The notes under the pieces were generated by a model. The model was not told the origin of the DNA and made no database searches. It saw nothing but the letters and a program-made list of their open reading frames with translations. A program made the position numbers and the translations under genes. Of a DNA stretch of 64,000 nt, positions 47,129-55,190 are shown piece after piece. Positions within the stretch are counted from its first letter, which is position 1; every line of letters begins with the position of its first letter. The stretch is from Azospirillum cavernae. Lineage in GTDB: Bacteria > Pseudomonadota > Alphaproteobacteria > Azospirillales > Azospirillaceae. The DNA lies in the NCBI RefSeq assembly GCF_003590795.1, contig NZ_QYUL01000002.1, positions 603,501 through 667,500 on the forward strand, given 5' to 3'.

Positions 47129-48406
47129 TCAATGCAGAACGTCCATCAGGCGGTAATAAGCGCCGACGACGGGCAGGAACCAGGGCTTGCCGAAATGGCC
47201 GGGGATCGCCGGCCAATCACGGTCCCGCCAGGGGTTGACGGCGCGGCCGCCGGTCATGATCTCGGCCATGACGTCGCCCATCAGAACCGACATCTGAGTC
47301 CCGTGGCCGCTGTAACCAAGCGCGTAATGCACGCCGTCCCGCTCGCCCGCGTGGGGAAAGCGGTCCTGCGTCATGTCCACCAGCCCGCCCCAACAATGAT
47401 CGATGGGAACGGCGCCGAGTTGGGGGAAGGTTTCCGCCAGGCCCTTTTGCAGAACATGACCGCTCTTCTCATCCGATTTGCGGTCGGACATGGCGAAGCG
47501 GGCGCGTCCGCCAAACAGCAGACGGTCGTCGTCGGTCAGCCGGAAATAATGACCGATGTTCTTGCTGGTGGTGCAAACCCGGTTGCCCGGCATGATGTCG
47601 GCCAGCGCCGCGCGGGGCAACGGCGCGGTGACGATGATGAAGCTGCCCACCGGCACGATCCGCCGCCGAAACCAAGCGAACGGCCCCTTGGTCGAGGCGC
47701 CGGTCGCCACCAGAACCCGGTCGGCTTCGATGACGCCGTTGCTGGTGGCGACGCGAAAGCGCGCCGGGCCAAGCCGGTCGATGGCGGTGACTGCGCTGTT
47801 TTCATGGATGCGCGCGCCGCGCCGCGCCGCCGCTTCGGCCAGACCGACGCCGAAACGCCCCATGTGCATGCGGGCGCTCTTCGGGTAGAGCAAGCCGCCG
47901 TGGAAAATCGGCGAGCCGACCTCCGCTTTCAAATCCTCGGGCGAGAGGACGCGGATGTCGGGATCGGCCTCGCGGGCCAGCAGCTCGGCGCTGCGGGCCA
48001 GCTTGGGGAAATGCTCGGGCTTGGCCGCCAGCTTGATCTTGCCGCAGCGGGTGAAGCCGCAGTCGATGGCCTCCTCGGCCACCAGCCGCTCCACCCCGTC
48101 CACCCCGGCGTCGAAGGCGTGATACAGCTCCCGCGCCCGCTCAACCCCAAGCGTGGCGGCGACCCCGGCGAAGTCGTGGGCCATGCCGTTGTTGCAATGG
48201 CCGCCGTTGCGCCCGGACGCTTCGCCGACCACGCGGCCCGCCTCCAACACGGTGACGGACGCGCCTTTGCGGGCCAAGGACAGGGCCGCCGACAGGCCGG
48301 TGAAGCCGCCGCCGACCACCGCCACATCGGCCCGGCCCGAGACCGGACCGGCGGTTCCACCCTGAAAGGGTGGCGCGCTGTCGAGCCAATAGGAGCTGAA
48401 CTTCAT
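47129..48406 (-). CDS. FAD-dependent amino-acid/amine oxidase (PuuB-like, DAO family)
   Basis: A 425-aa flavoenzyme. VAVVGGGFTGLSAAL (28-42) binds FAD. The SGRNGGHCNNGM block is that of gamma-glutamylputrescine oxidases (PuuB/OrdL), where the motif is usually SGRNGGQ. Late motifs GGRARF, CWGGLVDMTQDRFPHAG and LGYSGHGTQMSVLMG match the DAO family. It should oxidise a secondary or primary amine to an imine/aldehyde with oxygen as acceptor. The aldehyde dehydrogenase nearby would then take the product. The substrate is unknown; gamma-glutamylputrescine is only one possibility, since no puuA, puuC or puuD set is here. Confidence 0.85.
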   Translation of the reverse strand: MKFSSYWLDSAPPFQGGTAGPVSGRADVAVVGGGFTGLSAALSLARKGASVTVLEAGRVVGEASGRNGGHCNNGMAHDFAGVAATLGVERARELYHAFDAGVDGVERLVAEEAIDCGFTRCGKIKLAAKPEHFPKLARSAELLAREADPDIRVLSPEDLKAEVGSPIFHGGLLYPKSARMHMGRFGVGLAEAAARRGARIHENSAVTAIDRLGPARFRVATSNGVIEADRVLVATGASTKGPFAWFRRRIVPVGSFIIVTAPLPRAALADIMPGNRVCTTSKNIGHYFRLTDDDRLLFGGRARFAMSDRKSDEKSGHVLQKGLAETFPQLGAVPIDHCWGGLVDMTQDRFPHAGERDGVHYALGYSGHGTQMSVLMGDVMAEIMTGGRAVNPWRDRDWPAIPGHFGKPWFLPVVGAYYRLMDVLH

Positions 48407-48466
48407 CGCATCCGATCTCCTTGAAGGGCGAGGCGATTGGCCGGAACCGCCTCGCCGACGCCGCTG

Positions 48467-49135
48467 TTAGAGACCGGCGGCCTCGGCCAGCCCGCCAATG
48501 TCCTGGATCTCCTGATAGCCATAGGCCGGGTTGGCCGGTTCATGCCCCCGGTTGACGAAAACGCGCTTGCCGATGCGCAGGTCGTGCGCCGTCATCAGGT
48601 CGTAACGCAGGCTGGAGGACACATGCATGACGTCCTTCGGATCGCAGCCCAGACGGTCGAACATGTGCTCGAACGCCTGCATGCGCGGCTTGTAGGCCTG
48701 CGCGTCCTGCGCCGTGCACACCGTGTGGAAGGGCGCGCCCAGCAGTTCGACGTTGCTGTGGATCTGGTCGTTCGAGGCGTTGGACAGGATGACCAGCGGG
48801 ATTTCCTTGGCGACCGCCAGCAGACCCGCCGTCACGTCCGGGTGCGGCCCCCAGGTCGGCACGGCCTCGTAAAAGCGCGCGGCCTCGGCCTCGTCAAAGG
48901 CCAAGCCCCACAGCTTGCAGGTCCGCGCCACCGCGTTGACGATCACCTGACGGTAGGGTTTCCAGGCGCCCAGCACCTCGTCCAGCCGGTAAGCGGCGAA
49001 GTCGCGCACGAAAGCGTCCATGCGGTCAGCGGCGACGCGGTCGGCGAACAGTTCGCGCGCCAAGTCGCCCATGCGGAACTTGGTCAGCGTGCCGTAGCAA
49101 TCGAAGGTGATGAATTTCGGGCGAAAAATCGTCAT
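48467..49135 (-). CDS. Haloacid dehalogenase type II-like HAD hydrolase
   Basis: A 222-aa HAD protein. D12 in FDCYGTL is the nucleophile; SNAS and the AYKPRMQAF lysine are motifs II and III, and SSSLRYDLMTAHDLRIGKRVFVNR precedes the end, as in L-2-haloacid dehalogenases. True dehalogenation needs an Arg near residue 40 and an Asn/Asp pair that I cannot confirm. Such genes often lie in amine or opine clusters without a halogenated substrate. It is on the same strand as the FAD oxidase, 60 bp before it. Confidence 0.82.
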   Translation of the reverse strand: MTIFRPKFITFDCYGTLTKFRMGDLARELFADRVAADRMDAFVRDFAAYRLDEVLGAWKPYRQVIVNAVARTCKLWGLAFDEAEAARFYEAVPTWGPHPDVTAGLLAVAKEIPLVILSNASNDQIHSNVELLGAPFHTVCTAQDAQAYKPRMQAFEHMFDRLGCDPKDVMHVSSSLRYDLMTAHDLRIGKRVFVNRGHEPANPAYGYQEIQDIGGLAEAAGL

Positions 49136-49393
49136 TCTGTCTCTTCCATGGATTGGAGTGAGAGTGCGAACCCGTCGGCTCTGATCGCCGACGGGCGATG
49201 TTTTGTCTGCGTGCCGCAGCGCTCGATGAAACCTTGTGGAGGTATTAACGCACGGGTTCCGAAGACGGTGATTTCGAGATGCAGGACTTGCGAAACAGTT
49301 TGTGTGGTTCGGATGGGGCGCAACGGTATGGATTGCCGTCTCCGCTTTTGAGACCGGCGCCCTTATGACGCCGCCCCCCTATGACGCCGCCCC
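49136..49393. other. HAD-ALDH intergenic region
   Basis: A 258-bp gap on the minus strand between the ALDH stop and the HAD start. It contains the tandem stop-region repeat and no gene; a separate promoter for the HAD-oxidase-transporter genes could lie here, but I see no clear boxes. Confidence 0.4.
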
Positions 49394-49405
49394 CTATGAC
49401 GCCGC
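49364..49405. repeat. Three tandem copies of a 15-16-bp unit covering the ALDH stop
   Basis: TATGACGCCGCCCCC (one copy with an extra C) occurs at 49364 and 49380 and partly at 49395, in phase with the last codons of the aldehyde dehydrogenase. It looks like slippage duplication of the gene end (Ala-Ala-Ser-stop). Confidence 0.8.
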
Positions 49406-50875
49406 GATGTCGATGAGAACGCTCTTGGTGCGCAGATTGGCCTCAAAGGCCTGACGCCCCAGATCCTTGCCGATGCCCGACTGCTTGTAGCCGCCGGTCG
49501 GCATCATGAAATCATTGCTGCGGCCATAGCGGTTGACCCAAACGGTTCCCGCCTCCAGCCCGCGCACAAAACGCAGGGCGCGGCCCAGATCGGCGGTGTG
49601 AACCCCCGCCGCCAGCCCGTAGGCGGGATGAGCGGCCAGCGCCAGCGCCTCGTCCTCCTCGCGGAAGGTCTGCACGGTCAGCACCGGGCCGAACACCTCC
49701 TCCATGACGATGGCGCTGTCGGCGGCGACGCCGGTCAAAAGGGTTGGCCGGTAAAAGGCCCCTCCGCTGTTGGTTTTCGCCCGCTCCCCACCCGTCACCA
49801 GCGTCGCGCCGGAGGCTCTGGCGTGTTCGACGATGCCCTCGATCCGCGCGCATTGCGGCTGCGAGATGATTGGCGACAGGGTGGCGTCGTCCGTCCAGGT
49901 CGCCCCCGGACGGAGGGTGGCGAAGGCGGCGGCGATGCGGTCGATGATCTGGTTCGCCGCGCGCTCCTCGACGATCAGGCGCGATCCGGCGACGCAGACT
50001 TGCCCGGCGTTGCCGGTGATGGCGCGGGCCACCGTGGCGGCGGTTCGGTCCAAATCGGCGGCGTCGGCGAAGACGATCTGCGGACTTTTGCCGCCCAACT
50101 CCAGCGTCACCGGCTTGGTGCCATGGTTGGCGCAGGTCGCCATGATCGCCGCGCCGGTGCGGGTCGATCCGGTGAACGTCACTTTGGCGACGCGCGGGTG
50201 ACGGCACAGCGCGTCGCCCGTCACCCGCCCGTCACCCTGGACGACGTTGAAGATGCCGGGGGGGACGCCCGCCTCGACCGCCAATTCGGCCAGCCGCAGG
50301 ACGCTGAAAGGCGTCAATTCCGACGGCTTCAGCACCACCGCGTTGCCGGCGGCCAGCGCCGGGGCCAGCTTCCACGACGCCATCACCAACGGAAAATTCC
50401 ATGGCGCGATGGCGCCGATGACGCCATACGGCTCGCTGATGGTCAGGCCGAAGCGGTCGCTGTCGGTCGCCACCACCTCCCCACCATGCTTGTCGGCGTG
50501 TTCGGCGTAAAAGCGGATGCCCTCCGCCGCAAAGGGAACATCCCAGCTCGCCGCCTCGCGGATCGGGCGGGTGGACCCCAGCGCCTCCAGCGGGGCCAGC
50601 CGCTCCACGTCGTCCTCGACCAGATCGGCCCAGCGGCGCAGGATGCGCGCCCGGTCACGGGGAGCCATGCGCGGCCAGCCGCTGGTTTTGAAAGCGGTCC
50701 AGGCGTTTTCAACCGCGCGGTCGACATCCTCGGGCGTGGCGATGGGCAGCCCGGCGTAAATCCGGCCATCCGATGGGCGGGCCACGTCGATGCTGCGGGA
50801 TTGGCTGTCGGTGAAGCGTCCGCCGATGTAATGGCCGGTCGGGACGGAAATCTTGTCTGGATCGAAAGCGCTCAT
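49394..50875 (-). CDS. NAD(P)-dependent aldehyde dehydrogenase
   Basis: A 493-aa ALDH with the complete active site: N160 (PWNFP), E259 (LELGGK) and nucleophile C294 (GQVCVAGSR). FTGSTRTG is the cofactor loop. The start ATG at 50875 (MSAFDPDKISVP) follows GGAG by about 10 bp; the longer frame upstream is noncoding. The closest recognisable type is the betaine/gamma-aminobutyraldehyde group. It is divergent from the M20 hydrolase and probably oxidises the aldehyde made by the PuuB-like oxidase. Confidence 0.92.
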   Translation of the reverse strand: MSAFDPDKISVPTGHYIGGRFTDSQSRSIDVARPSDGRIYAGLPIATPEDVDRAVENAWTAFKTSGWPRMAPRDRARILRRWADLVEDDVERLAPLEALGSTRPIREAASWDVPFAAEGIRFYAEHADKHGGEVVATDSDRFGLTISEPYGVIGAIAPWNFPLVMASWKLAPALAAGNAVVLKPSELTPFSVLRLAELAVEAGVPPGIFNVVQGDGRVTGDALCRHPRVAKVTFTGSTRTGAAIMATCANHGTKPVTLELGGKSPQIVFADAADLDRTAATVARAITGNAGQVCVAGSRLIVEERAANQIIDRIAAAFATLRPGATWTDDATLSPIISQPQCARIEGIVEHARASGATLVTGGERAKTNSGGAFYRPTLLTGVAADSAIVMEEVFGPVLTVQTFREEDEALALAAHPAYGLAAGVHTADLGRALRFVRGLEAGTVWVNRYGRSNDFMMPTGGYKQSGIGKDLGRQAFEANLRTKSVLIDIAAS

Positions 50876-51176
50876 GGCTGACGTCTCCGCTGGGTCGTTG
50901 TCGCACCGTCGTCCAGGAAAAATGGTAAGGCCGCTCCCCCGGCATTTTTCGCTGCTGTCGTGGAACCCGCGTGGCGAAGCTGCCGATTTGCGGGGGTTCA
51001 CGGCACGCTGTGCTTGGCGCGTCCGGCGGCGTCCAGGGGCGCAGAAGCTGCCGGTATGGTCGGGAATTTCGGCAGCGCTTGCCGTCCGGCGGGACGCTTC
51101 GGCGTCTTCCGCCGCGTTGGTTTCCTTAGGCTTGACCCCACCCAATCCCCGCTTTCAAGCCGGAGGCCCCCGCCCG
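50876..51176. promoter_or_regulatory. Divergent promoter region, ALDH / M20 hydrolase
   Basis: A 301-bp gap between divergent genes at the centre of the catabolic island. It includes an 8-bp inverted repeat GAAAAATG-N18-CATTTTTC (50917-50924 with 50943-50950), AT-rich arms in GC-rich surroundings and a candidate Lrp-type operator. No open frame with family resemblance lies inside. Confidence 0.45.
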
Positions 51177-52367
51177 ATGTCCGCCGCCGCATCCCGTGAC
51201 GCCCTGGCCGCCGTGGATGACCTGCTGTCCCCGTTGACCGCCATCCGCCGCGACCTGCACGCCAACCCCGAACTTGGGTACGCCGAACACCGCACCGCCG
51301 CCCGCGTCGCCGACGAACTGCGCGCGTTGGGGCTGGAGGTGACGGCCGGAGTCGGCGGCACCGGCGTCGTCGGCGTGCTGCGCAACGGCGCCTCCGACCG
51401 CCGCATCGGCCTGCGCGCCGACATGGACGCTCTGCCCATCGTCGAGAACACCGGCCTCGCCCACGCCAGTTGCCGCCATGGCGTGTTCCATGGCTGCGGC
51501 CATGACGGGCACACCACCATGCTGCTGGGCGCGGCGTGGCATCTGTCGCGGACCCGCCGTTTCGACGGAACCATCGTCTTCGTCTTCCAGCCCGCCGAAG
51601 AGGGGCTGGCCGGGGCCAAGGCGATGATCGAGGCCGGATTGTTCGCGCGTTTCCCGATGGACGAGATTTACGCCCTGCACAATTGGCCCGAACTTCCGGC
51701 GGGGGAGGCGCGGACCCGCCCCGGCGCCATCATGGCGGCGGCGGATCGCTTCGATTTGCTGGTGGAGGGACGCGGCGGCCACGCCGCCCAGCCGCACACG
51801 ACGCCCGACGCGGTGCTGGCGGCGAGCCAACTGGTGACGCAACTCAACACCATCGTGTCCCGGCGGATTGCCCCCTCGGCCTCGGCGGTGCTGTCGGTGA
51901 CGCGGATCGAGGGCGGCAGCTCGCACAATGTGCTGCCCGCCAGCGTGGCGTTGACCGGCACCGTGCGCAGCTTCGACGCGGCGGTGCAGAACCGGATCGA
52001 GGAGTCGTTGCGGGCGGTCGCCGCCGGGGTGGCGCTGGCGACGGAGACGCGGATCGACGTCGCTTACACCCGTTATTACCCGGCGACGATCAACGACCCG
52101 GAGTGCGCCGCCCACGCGCTGGCGGCGGCCAAAATCGCCTGCGAGCGGGCGGAGATGGCGGAACACCCATCCTTCGCGTCGGAGGATTTCGCCTTTCTTC
52201 TGCAAGCCAAGCGCGGAGCCTATCTGTGGCTGGGTCAGGGGCGCGGGCTGGGATTCGGGAATGGCGACGCGCCGTTGCATCATCCGTCCTACGATTTCAA
52301 CGACGCGATCATCGGGCGCGGCGTCGCCTGGTACAGCGCCCTGGCCGAAGCCCGGCTGTCGGCCTGA
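51177..52367 (+). CDS. M20-family amidohydrolase (aminoacylase / IAA-amino-acid hydrolase type)
   Basis: A 396-aa metal-dependent hydrolase. Metal and catalytic residues are visible in ADMDALPI, FHGCGHDGHTTMLLG, QPAEEGLAGAK (catalytic Glu and ligand), ALHNWP and a late PSFASEDFAFLL. The lid domain has the typical GRGGHAAQPH. The family removes acyl groups from N-acyl amino acids (hippurate, N-acetyl, IAA conjugates). The ATG at 51177 follows GGAGG by 10 bp. It starts the plus-strand half of the island, so the imported molecule probably has an N-acyl or amide bond (inference). Confidence 0.92.
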   Translation: MSAAASRDALAAVDDLLSPLTAIRRDLHANPELGYAEHRTAARVADELRALGLEVTAGVGGTGVVGVLRNGASDRRIGLRADMDALPIVENTGLAHASCRHGVFHGCGHDGHTTMLLGAAWHLSRTRRFDGTIVFVFQPAEEGLAGAKAMIEAGLFARFPMDEIYALHNWPELPAGEARTRPGAIMAAADRFDLLVEGRGGHAAQPHTTPDAVLAASQLVTQLNTIVSRRIAPSASAVLSVTRIEGGSSHNVLPASVALTGTVRSFDAAVQNRIEESLRAVAAGVALATETRIDVAYTRYYPATINDPECAAHALAAAKIACERAEMAEHPSFASEDFAFLLQAKRGAYLWLGQGRGLGFGNGDAPLHHPSYDFNDAIIGRGVAWYSALAEARLSA

Positions 52368-52423
52368 GGCGCGCCGCCCAATCCCACGCCGCCCAGCCTC
52401 TCCCTTTCTCTGGAGCTTTTCCC

Positions 52424-53170
52424 ATGAGCGACACCCTGTCCCGTCCCATCCTCCTGCGCCTTGACGACACCGACGCGCCGCTGATCCCGACCTCATTGGG
52501 CAAGGCCGATCCCTTCGCGGCGCGGCGCGGCGTCGCCTGGAGCGGTGAAACCGCCATGGCGGCGGGGCGCGTCGCCTGGGAGGGCGGAACTCTGTTCATG
52601 TCCGCCTTTCCGCACACCGAACTGCTCATCGTCCAAGGCGGGGCGCTGACGGTGGAAAGCGGGATGGAGACGGACGCGCCCGTCACCCTGCGGCTGGGCG
52701 TTGGGCAGGCCGCCGTCTTGCCGCGCGGCGCGGCGCTGCGTTTGCGGGCCGACGCGCCGGTGTCCTGGAGCTTCTGCGCGGCGGTTGCGCCCGCGTCGGC
52801 CCCCGCGCTGGGCGTATTCGCGCTTGTGGTCGATCCGCAGCCGGTTCTGTCGCCCTCGGCGGCTCCGGCGGCGGAACTGCTGCTTGGTCCGGTTCCGGCC
52901 TGCCGCAGCGCCAATCAGGCGCATGACGCGGCCACCGGGCTGCGCGTTGGCGTGTGGGACTCCACCCCCTACGCGCGCCGCCTCATTCCCCACCGGGTCA
53001 ACGAGCTGATGCACATTCTGGAGGGCGAGGTGACGTTGACGGACGAGTCTGGCGCGGCGCACAGGGTGGTTGCGGGCGACACGGTGTTTGTGCCGCGCGG
53101 CGCGCCTTGCGCCTGGACCAGCGCCATTCACGTGCGCAAAATCTACGCGGTGCAAGACGCGCCCGCTTGA
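52424..53170 (+). CDS. Bicupin domain protein
   Basis: A 248-aa protein with two cupin halves. The N-terminal half has FPHTELLIVQGGALTVESGM and GVGQAAVLPRGAALRL. The C-terminal half reads PHRVNELMHILEGEVTLTD then GDTVFVPRGAPCAW, a DUF861-like cupin. Classic metal histidines are incomplete (H-x-x-E rather than H-x-H-E), so it may bind a small ligand or be non-catalytic. It is 56 bp after the M20 gene and probably cotranscribed. Proteins of this type sit beside FAD amine oxidases in catabolic clusters; the precise role is unknown. Confidence 0.78.
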   Translation: MSDTLSRPILLRLDDTDAPLIPTSLGKADPFAARRGVAWSGETAMAAGRVAWEGGTLFMSAFPHTELLIVQGGALTVESGMETDAPVTLRLGVGQAAVLPRGAALRLRADAPVSWSFCAAVAPASAPALGVFALVVDPQPVLSPSAAPAAELLLGPVPACRSANQAHDAATGLRVGVWDSTPYARRLIPHRVNELMHILEGEVTLTDESGAAHRVVAGDTVFVPRGAPCAWTSAIHVRKIYAVQDAPA

Positions 53171-53363
53171 TGGGAAAGCCGCAGCATTTGCTGCCGCGTG
53201 ATCGCGCCGGACGCACGGAAAATAGCCGATCCAAGCCTGAGAACAGCAGCGCATACTTTGTCGAAACGGTCAGAATAACAGTGTGACGAAGGCCGGTCCG
53301 GCAAGCCGTCGGACCCCGCCTTCGGAACGTCGCCCTTGAGGCGGCGCACCAGAGGAGCCAAAC

Positions 53364-54224
53364 GTGACCGATGCAGTGACGCAGCCCGACGTTTCGTTGC
53401 GCCCGATGACCGCCGATGATCTGGCCGCCGCCCACGGCCTGTGCCGGGCCGTCAAATGGCCCCACCGGATTGAGGATTGGGCGTTCAACCTCGCGCTGGG
53501 CCAGGGTTTGATCGCCGAACGCGGCGGCGTGGTGATCGGCACCGGCATGTGCTGGCCCTATGGTCCCGACGCGGCGACGCTGGGCATGGTCATCGTCAGC
53601 CCGGATTGCCAAGGCGGCGGCGTCGGCAAGCGTCTGATGAACGGTCTGTTGGACGCGCTTGGCGACCGCGCCGTGTTCCTGAACGCCACGCAGGCGGGGC
53701 TGCCGCTGTACCGCGCCTTGGGCTTCGCCCCCATCGGCGAGATCCACCAGCACCAGGGCGCGGCCTTTTCGGTGCCGGTGGTGGCGTTGGGCGAAGGGGA
53801 GCGCATCCGCCCCATCGGGCGCGGCGACGCCGCCGCGCTGGTGGCGCTCGACGCCAAGACGGTCGGAATGCCGCGCGGCCCGCTGATCGCCGCGTTGCTG
53901 GAGGAGGCCGAGGGCGTCATCCTTGACCGCGACGGCGAGCCGGTCGGCTTCGCGCTGCTCCGCCGCTTCGGGTACGGCGCCGCCGTCGGGCCGGTGATCG
54001 CCCCGACCATCGACGGGGCCAAGGCGTTGATCTCGCACTGGGTCGCCTCGAATCCCGGCATGTTCATCCGGGTGGACGTGCCGGGCGACAGCGGTCTGTC
54101 GGAGTGGCTTGATGATCTGGGGTTGGTTGGTCTAAGCCCGGTCATCACCATGCGGCGTGGGCCGGAACAGCCCCGCAGCCAGACGCCGCGCGGTTGGGCC
54201 ATCGTCAGCCAGGCGCTGGGCTGA
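53364..54224 (+). CDS. Tandem-domain GNAT N-acetyltransferase
   Basis: A 286-aa protein. The first domain (1-140) is a GNAT fold with the acetyl-CoA loop CQGGGVGKRLM and a C-terminal ALGFAPIGE. The second (about 150-270) is a degenerate GNAT-like module of Acetyltransf_18 type (GPVIAPTIDGAKALISHW). Such two-domain enzymes act on small amines or amino acids, so it may acetylate an intermediate or detoxify the substrate. It lies 193 bp after the cupin gene and 28 bp before the reductase gene. Confidence 0.85.
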   Translation: MTDAVTQPDVSLRPMTADDLAAAHGLCRAVKWPHRIEDWAFNLALGQGLIAERGGVVIGTGMCWPYGPDAATLGMVIVSPDCQGGGVGKRLMNGLLDALGDRAVFLNATQAGLPLYRALGFAPIGEIHQHQGAAFSVPVVALGEGERIRPIGRGDAAALVALDAKTVGMPRGPLIAALLEEAEGVILDRDGEPVGFALLRRFGYGAAVGPVIAPTIDGAKALISHWVASNPGMFIRVDVPGDSGLSEWLDDLGLVGLSPVITMRRGPEQPRSQTPRGWAIVSQALG

Positions 54225-54252
54225 TTTTCCTTCCTTGCCGACAGGATTTTCC

Positions 54253-55179
54253 ATGACCTTCCTCTACAAGGCCGAAGCGGCGCGCGGCGCCGAATGGGCG
54301 CGGCTGTTCGCGGAACAGCTCCCCGACCTGGCGTTTCGCCAGTGGCCGGACGTCGGCGATCCGGCGGAGGTCCGTTACCTGATGGCCTGGATGCCGCCCG
54401 ACGATCTGGCGACGCGCTTTCCCAATCTGGAGGTTCTCTTTTCGGTCGGGGCCGGGGTCGATCAGTTCGACGTGACGGCGCTGCCGCCCGATCTGCCGGT
54501 CGTCCGCATGCTCGACCCCAGCATCGCCGACGGCATGGTTGAATATGTGACGCTGGCGACGCTCAGCCTGCACCGCAATCTGATTGACTATCTGGACCAG
54601 CAGCGGGCGAAGGTCTGGACGCAAATCCGCCTGCGCCCCGCCACCAAGCGCCGCGTCGGCGTGCTGGGATTGGGCGTGCTGGGCACGGCTGTCTTGGACA
54701 GGCTGCGCGGCTTCGGCTTTGACTGCGCCGGATGGAGCCGCTCGCCGCGCGCGCTGGACGGCGTGCGCACGTTCGCCGGAGCTGATGAGCTGCCCGAGTT
54801 CCTCGCCCGCAGCGACATTTTGATCTGCCTGCTGCCGCTGACGGACGAGACGCGCGGGATCCTGAACCGCGACCTGTTCGCCCAATTGCCCGATGGCGCG
54901 GCGCTGGTCAACACCGGGCGCGGCGGGCATCTGGTGGAAGCCGACCTGCTCGCCGCATTGGACGGTGGCCGTCTGTCCGCCGCCGTGCTCGACGTGGCGG
55001 AGCAGGAGCCGCCGCCGCCCGATCACCCATTCTGGACGCACCCGCGCATCATCCTGACGCCGCACATCGCCAGCATGACTCAGCCGGAGAGCGCCTTCGC
55101 CATCCTTCTCGACAATCTTCAACGCCACCGGGCGGGAGAGCCGATGCGCGGCCTCATCGACCGGACGCGCGGTTACTGA
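54253..55179 (+). CDS. D-2-hydroxyacid dehydrogenase, glyoxylate/hydroxypyruvate reductase A-like
   Basis: A 308-aa NAD(P)-dependent reductase of the GhrA type. GLGVLGTAV is the Rossmann glycine motif, and WSRSPR follows it, suggesting NADPH preference. The catalytic set is R in NTGRGGHLVE, E in DVAEQEPPP and H in TPHIAS. The short N-terminal substrate domain (SVGAGVDQFD) is also GhrA-like. The start MTFLYKAEAA at 54253 replaces a longer frame that overlaps the GNAT gene. It would reduce glyoxylate, hydroxypyruvate or a similar 2-oxoacid released by the oxidases in the island. Confidence 0.9.
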   Translation: MTFLYKAEAARGAEWARLFAEQLPDLAFRQWPDVGDPAEVRYLMAWMPPDDLATRFPNLEVLFSVGAGVDQFDVTALPPDLPVVRMLDPSIADGMVEYVTLATLSLHRNLIDYLDQQRAKVWTQIRLRPATKRRVGVLGLGVLGTAVLDRLRGFGFDCAGWSRSPRALDGVRTFAGADELPEFLARSDILICLLPLTDETRGILNRDLFAQLPDGAALVNTGRGGHLVEADLLAALDGGRLSAAVLDVAEQEPPPPDHPFWTHPRIILTPHIASMTQPESAFAILLDNLQRHRAGEPMRGLIDRTRGY

Positions 55180-55190
55180 GGGCCGTCCCC

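Noticed and set aside
47129..49135. A complete gamma-glutamylputrescine (Puu) pathway
   Set aside because: Only the PuuB-like oxidase and generic aldehyde dehydrogenase are present; PuuA synthetase and PuuD hydrolase are not seen.
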